Of a DNA stretch of 64,000 nucleotides, positions 60,685 to 64,000 are shown in pieces; the stretch's first letter is position 1, and every line of letters begins with the position of its first letter. Source of the DNA: Gleimia sp. 6138-11-ORH1 (lineage in GTDB: Bacteria > Actinomycetota > Actinomycetes > Actinomycetales > Actinomycetaceae); NCBI RefSeq assembly GCF_024814355.1, contig NZ_JANUXV010000001.1:682001-746000 (forward strand), given 5' to 3'. The notes below the pieces were generated by a model, which was given only the letters and a program-made list of their open reading frames with translations, was not told the DNA's origin and ran no database searches. The position numbers and the translations under genes are program-made.

Positions 60685-61316
60685 TCTCTCGTAGGAGCAT
60701 CTGGTAAACGAAAGTTATTGTCTTTATATACACTATTCCAGCCATTCGCTCTTGGGTATTTCTACCCTGCTGTACGTGTCTTATAGCAATACATTACTGC
60801 CATATTCGTCTTTGATTTAACAACCTTGTGTGTACTAATCTTCATTATCACACCTTCCTTTGCGCTATGGAATCAAGCGTGAAGAAAGTATTCTAACTTC
60901 ACATATATAACTCACATGCTTAAACAATCTTTTTCAAACTATAATTAACTTTTTTATAAAATTTCAGATATAAAATTCGCGATACTAAAGAGCATACTAA
61001 ATTACAAGTTATCTTCTCACCTAAAAAATCTAACCCATTTGCTATTATCAGTAACAAAAATCCAATATTGCGCGCAAATGAGAGGTGCGGAACCAAAATT
61101 TTCCATCAGAAAATATTTTCAAGACAGCTTGAAAAACTCAAAATATTTTCAATATCTCTGATAGTTAATTTTACTATACCTATACTTTTTAACACTTGCC
61201 CATACTTTTTGCAGCTAGCGTTATTTTGGATCAAGAACTCCCCTGATTTCAGTTTTCACGGCGCGCTAAGACATGAGTTACAACAACTAATACCGTACCC
61301 GCAGAATAAGATAACC
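60685..61316. other. 632-bp AT-rich region without a supported gene
   Basis: This lies upstream of the ABC cassette and left of the IS element. Open frames here have no coding character. TATATAAAG-like sequence on the minus strand near 60725 may be part of the cassette's promoter, without a clear -35. Nothing else is seen. Confidence 0.5.
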
Positions 61317-61344
61317 GGGGTTGTAGGACAAATTGTGTTGCTGG
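61317..61344 (+). repeat. IS left terminal inverted repeat
   Basis: The 28-bp end contains TAGGACA and GTGTTGCTGG, shared with both right-side copies. It matches the outer right copy at 24 of 28 positions. Confidence 0.8.
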
Positions 61345-61350
61345 GGTGGT

Positions 61351-62466
61351 TTAGTCCCAGTCTTGTCGGTAAGGTGCTCCGTGGTGTAGTTCGTGCCATG
61401 CGATAGCATCTCCCCATTGTGAGATAACCGCGTTTAGCGCATTATCTACTGTGCCTTCCCAATAAGCGTTTTCTATATCCGTATCCCGTGGCATAACTTT
61501 CAAGATCTCCGCTGGAGGTAAAGGAAACTGGGTGTGCGTGTAGCACCACCAGAAAATAGCTTTAATACGCCGACCTAAACTCATTCCCCGATGGCCTCTA
61601 AGCATCTGCCGCAACGGAGCATTAACACCTCCTTCAATCCGGTTAGTAGTAGCTGGCATAAGCTCATCCCACTGCGGGTCAAGATACGTAAACAACAACT
61701 GGTTCCTAATAGAAAAGTTAATGCTTCTACACGCTTTCACAGTTTTAGCATGAGTATAAGACCACGAACGCTCATGATAGGTAACCTCCTGTAGGAACAC
61801 ATGCCACTTGGTTTGCCACTGCTGGTAATCTCTAAGGCCACTGGGTTGCACTATCAAGGGTTTTCACGTGTAACAGGCGCTTACCCAGTTGGTATAGCTC
61901 CCAGTTCGGCTCGAGTTTAGGACGCGTTGTAGTCGCTGTCTTAATCTGCGTGAATACGTGGAAGACACACCTTTGTATCTTCGTGTCAGGCCAGGTGGTT
62001 TTACAGGCTTTCATAAACCCGCTCCCACCATCACAAACCACTAAATCCGGTGGAGCAATCCGGCTTAACAAGGCTTTCCACGCTCTAGAGTTCTCACTTC
62101 TAGCAACATACCAGCCAAGAACATGCTAGTCACTGCGAGCAATCAAAACAACTGCTTCACGGCCCAGGTGAATACCATCAACATACACAACCGGGTGCAC
62201 TTCATCCACGATTGGTGGAAGCAGCCAAATATCCCACAAGAACCTAGTTCTACGGTTGAAAAGTTCGTCCCCCGTCCCGGCATATCGTTAAGTGTTTTAC
62301 CTGAAAGCAGCCAACTTAAAAACAACTCTAAGTTCTTAGCATCAGTGTTAATGGGATTGAGGTTAGTTATAGAACAAGACTTGCACCGCCAGCGTTGACG
62401 CCCAGCTTTAGTTTTCCCGTGACGGGTCATCTGATTATTACAGATAGGGCATTTAGGAATATTCAT
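61351..62466 (-). pseudogene. IS1249-family transposase, broken
   Basis: The ATG begins MNIPKCPICNNQMTRHG, a zinc-ribbon with CPIC and CKSC pairs. A frameshift near 62263 leads to FLWDIWLLPPIVDEVHPVVYVDGIHLG (split here by its first catalytic Asp), an in-frame TAG occurs at 62126-62128, then IAPPDLVVCDGGSGFMKAC follows with the second Asp. A further shift near 61845 leads into YQQWQTKWHVFLQEV and TTNRIEGGVNAPLRQM with the catalytic Glu. All DDE parts can be read in pieces only, so transposition in cis is not possible. Confidence 0.82.
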
Positions 62467-62534
62467 ACCCCTAGAATGAAACCCACAAACTAAAACACCG
62501 ACTTCCCCAGCAATCACAAGCAAAAGTCACTGTT

Positions 62535-62560
62535 CTAGCAACACCAAATGTCCAACCTAA
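62535..62560 (-). repeat. Inner right terminal-repeat copy of the IS
   Basis: Reading the minus strand, GGACA and GGTGTTGCT align with the other two ends, with more mismatches. It lies 69 bases before the transposase start, a natural place for an IS end. Confidence 0.65.
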
Positions 62561-62623
62561 TAGTTCACCGAAACAAACTAAAAACCCGACCTGCCCCCGG
62601 AATGCCAGGGAAAAGTCGGGTTT

Positions 62624-62651
62624 CCAGCAACACCACCTGTCCTATAACCCT
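62624..62651 (-). repeat. Outer right terminal-repeat copy of the IS
   Basis: On the minus strand this copy contains TATAGGACA and GGTGTTGCTGG and pairs best with the left end. Just inside it a stem (62582-62590 with 62615-62623) is present. Confidence 0.75.
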
Positions 62652-62677
62652 GAAAGTGAGCCACGGGCAAACAAAAA

Positions 62678-62713
62678 ACCCACTCACGCGAAATTGTATC
62701 AACGTGAGTGGGT
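62678..62713 (-). terminator. Terminator of tRNA-Ala
   Basis: On the minus strand an 11-bp stem (62703-62713 with 62678-62688) is followed by T6. It starts seven bases after the tRNA 3' end. Confidence 0.88.
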
Positions 62714-62719
62714 AAACTG

Positions 62720-62792
62720 TGGAGCTAACGGGATTCGAACCCGTGACCTCTTCCATGCCATGGAAGCGCGCTACCATCTGCGCCATAGCCCC
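62720..62792 (-). tRNA. tRNA-Ala (anticodon GGC)
   Basis: The 73-nt minus-strand sequence folds into a cloverleaf: acceptor GGGGCTA with TAGCTCC, D arm GCGC/GCGC, anticodon stem CTTCC/GGAAG with loop ATGGCAT, and T arm ACGGG-TTCGAAT-CCCGT. The anticodon is GGC. The third acceptor pair is G3-U70, the alanine identity element. The CCA end is not encoded; the discriminator is A. Confidence 0.95.
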
Positions 62793-62838
62793 AGTACTCC
62801 ACCAGTGTACACGTTTAGTGAAGTAACCTCAAATCGGC

Positions 62839-64000
62839 TCATTTGCCGGTTTGGTGTGACTGAAAATAAGCGGAAATTTCCGCAGCAACTCGAGGAATCT
62901 GCATGGGAACACTCCCGTTACGTAGGGATTCAGTTGCTGCAATACCGGTGGCTACTGCGTCGCGTGCGCTAAGAGGGTTGGTGTCAGTTTTTCCGCCCTC
63001 GGTAATAAACCGCATGAATTCGCCTACGGTGAGCACGTCAGCATCTGAGTGCCCGCCTGTGTCCGCAGTAATTGGGAACTCCGCGTCCCCTTCAGCTCGC
63101 CAATCTGAACGACGATTCCAGAGTTTCACTACTCCCCCGGCATAGTCGCCGAAGTTTTCCAGCCGTCCTTCATCTCCGATAATCGTGTAATTGCGCCAGT
63201 AGTCGGGCGTGAAATGGCACTGTTGATATGAACCCAGCACACCTGAGTCCATTCGCATAAGCATCATTGAAATATCTTCAACGTCGATAACTGGGTTAAG
63301 CCCTCGTTGTTTTGCCGGCGGGTAAACGGACATGTCAAACCAGTCACTCATCAATGCCTCAGAATTGTCCGCCCTGTCAGAGATTTTATCGTAAACCTGC
63401 AGGTCTCCCATGGCTGTTACTTCCCGAGTTTGTGAGCCAGCCAGCCAGTGCATCACGTCAATATCGTGAGCTCCTTTTTGCAGTAGCAAACCGGTCCCAT
63501 GCTCTCTGGTGGCATGCCAGTCTTTAAAATAATAGTCTCCCCCGTGCCCAACAAAATGACGGGTCCAAATGGCTTTTACTTCCCCCACGGCGCCTTTTTG
63601 GATCAGCTCATACATAAGTCGCACTACATTCATGTGCCGCATGTTGTGGCCCACGTAAAGCTTAGTTCCGGTTTCATAGGCGGTGCGCAGAACTTCGTCA
63701 GCTGATTCAACAGTAATCGCAATCGGTTTTTCCAGGTAAACTGGTACCCCTGCTTCTAAAAGTTCACAGGTGATTTGCCGCATGAGTGTCATCGGGAGAG
63801 GTTACAAAAGCCGCGTCTATCCCAGCTTTTATCGCTTCTGTAGTGGTTTGATAAAGGGGAATATCAGCACCCAATTTTTGATTCAGACGTTTTTGCCCCT
63901 GGGGTGAAGGGTCTACAGCCGCGGTGATTTTTCCACCGAATTGTTGCGAATGTAGCGCTAGTTTAGAGCGCGCTCCAATCCCAATAACACCGATTCGTAG
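62839..64000 (-). pseudogene. Gfo/Idh/MocA-family oxidoreductase, frameshifted, 5' end outside the window
   Basis: From the right edge the minus strand encodes LRIGVIGIGARSKLALH (Rossmann nucleotide-binding loop) through DAAFVTSPDDTHAA, then stops at TGA. The next frame continues QITCELLEAGVPVYLEKPIAI with the catalytic-type EKP Lys, and VGHNMRHMNVVRLMYELI to the end. One extra G in GCGG near 63786 explains the shift. The C-terminal half of 317 residues is otherwise intact with sugar-dehydrogenase features (GAHDIDVMHWLAG). The substrate is unknown. Whether the shift is real or a sequence error is open. Confidence 0.82.

Larger units (their letters stand above)
61317..62651. mobile_element. 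IS1249-like insertion sequence, inactive
   Basis: The left terminal repeat is at 61317-61344 and a 24/28-matching inverse copy at 62624-62651; the transposase stop lies six bases inside the left repeat. A third, more diverged repeat is at 62535-62560. No clear target duplication is seen beside any pair of ends. Element length is about 1.33 kb with the outer right end, or 1.24 kb with the inner one. The transposase is broken in at least three places. Confidence 0.75.

Noticed and set aside
61068-61406. 112-codon plus-strand frame running into the IS left end
   Set aside because: It crosses the terminal repeat and the antisense transposase end, lacks an SD sequence and has no recognisable domain.
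62720-62792. tRNA-Ala as attachment site of an island
   Set aside because: No direct repeat of the tRNA 3' end was found on the left side of the prophage or IS, and no integrase is present.

Overview
The window reads as chromosome of a low-GC actinobacterium, most likely of the family Actinomycetaceae (Actinomyces/Gleimia/Varibaculum type). The pointers are a SepH C-terminus, ParC/ParE, a HrdB/SigA-type sigma factor with a DUF7455 protein beside it, an idsA2 - Rv2175c - pknL - class II DAHP synthase order like that of mycobacteria, an ErpA/glycerate-kinase-like/M20/DUF3043 block, and LPXTG surface proteins. Genus is inference; no rRNA is present. Layout: 1-33.6 kb is a dense, conserved housekeeping core: cell division (sepH), chromosome decatenation (parC, parE), the principal sigma factor, isoprenoid synthesis, a PASTA kinase, the shikimate entry enzyme, PPi-type phosphofructokinase, phospholipid acyltransferase, Fe-S carrier, FKBP lipoprotein, pyrD, deoD, udk, threonine catabolism (tdh-kbl) and pyroglutamyl peptidase. 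Convergent or neighbouring units are separated by long, near-perfect intrinsic terminator hairpins.

33.6-47.8 kb is surface and accessory: a 2134-residue M26-type (IgA1-protease-like) zinc metalloprotease with coiled coils, GLUG repeats and a C-terminal sorting signal, facing a small LPKTG protein across a 590-bp AT-rich gap; a tetR/MFS pair whose 5' ends overlap with no ordinary start codons; an S66 (MccF-like) peptidase; and a membrane protein/XRE pair behind a palindromic operator-promoter.

47.8-52.5 kb is a heavily decayed prophage: terminase fragment, portal fragment with three frameshifts, a fusion into the end of a tail gene, then DUF1617-like protein, holin and a frameshifted endolysin. 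Immediately after it lies a lactococcin 972-type bacteriocin locus (precursor, multispan immunity/export protein, ABC ATPase) with a recognisable promoter, a leader hairpin, a precursor that seems to start at ATA, and a 27-bp inverted repeat inside the membrane-protein gene.

55.5-60.7 kb is a mosaic: an AT-rich GNAT gene and a truncated GrpB-like gene of Firmicute character abut the 3' end of an oppositely oriented cassette. That cassette has a helical-repeat protein, a frameshifted TPR protein and a 977-residue double ABC transporter whose two nucleotide-binding domains are degenerate in complementary ways, so that only one composite ATP site appears possible. 61.3-62.7 kb holds a dead IS1249-like element with an extra terminal-repeat copy; then come tRNA-Ala(GGC) and a frameshifted Gfo/Idh/MocA oxidoreductase running off the right edge. 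The many independent frameshifts between 47.8 and 64 kb suggest relaxed selection there, or local sequence errors that raw reads could exclude.
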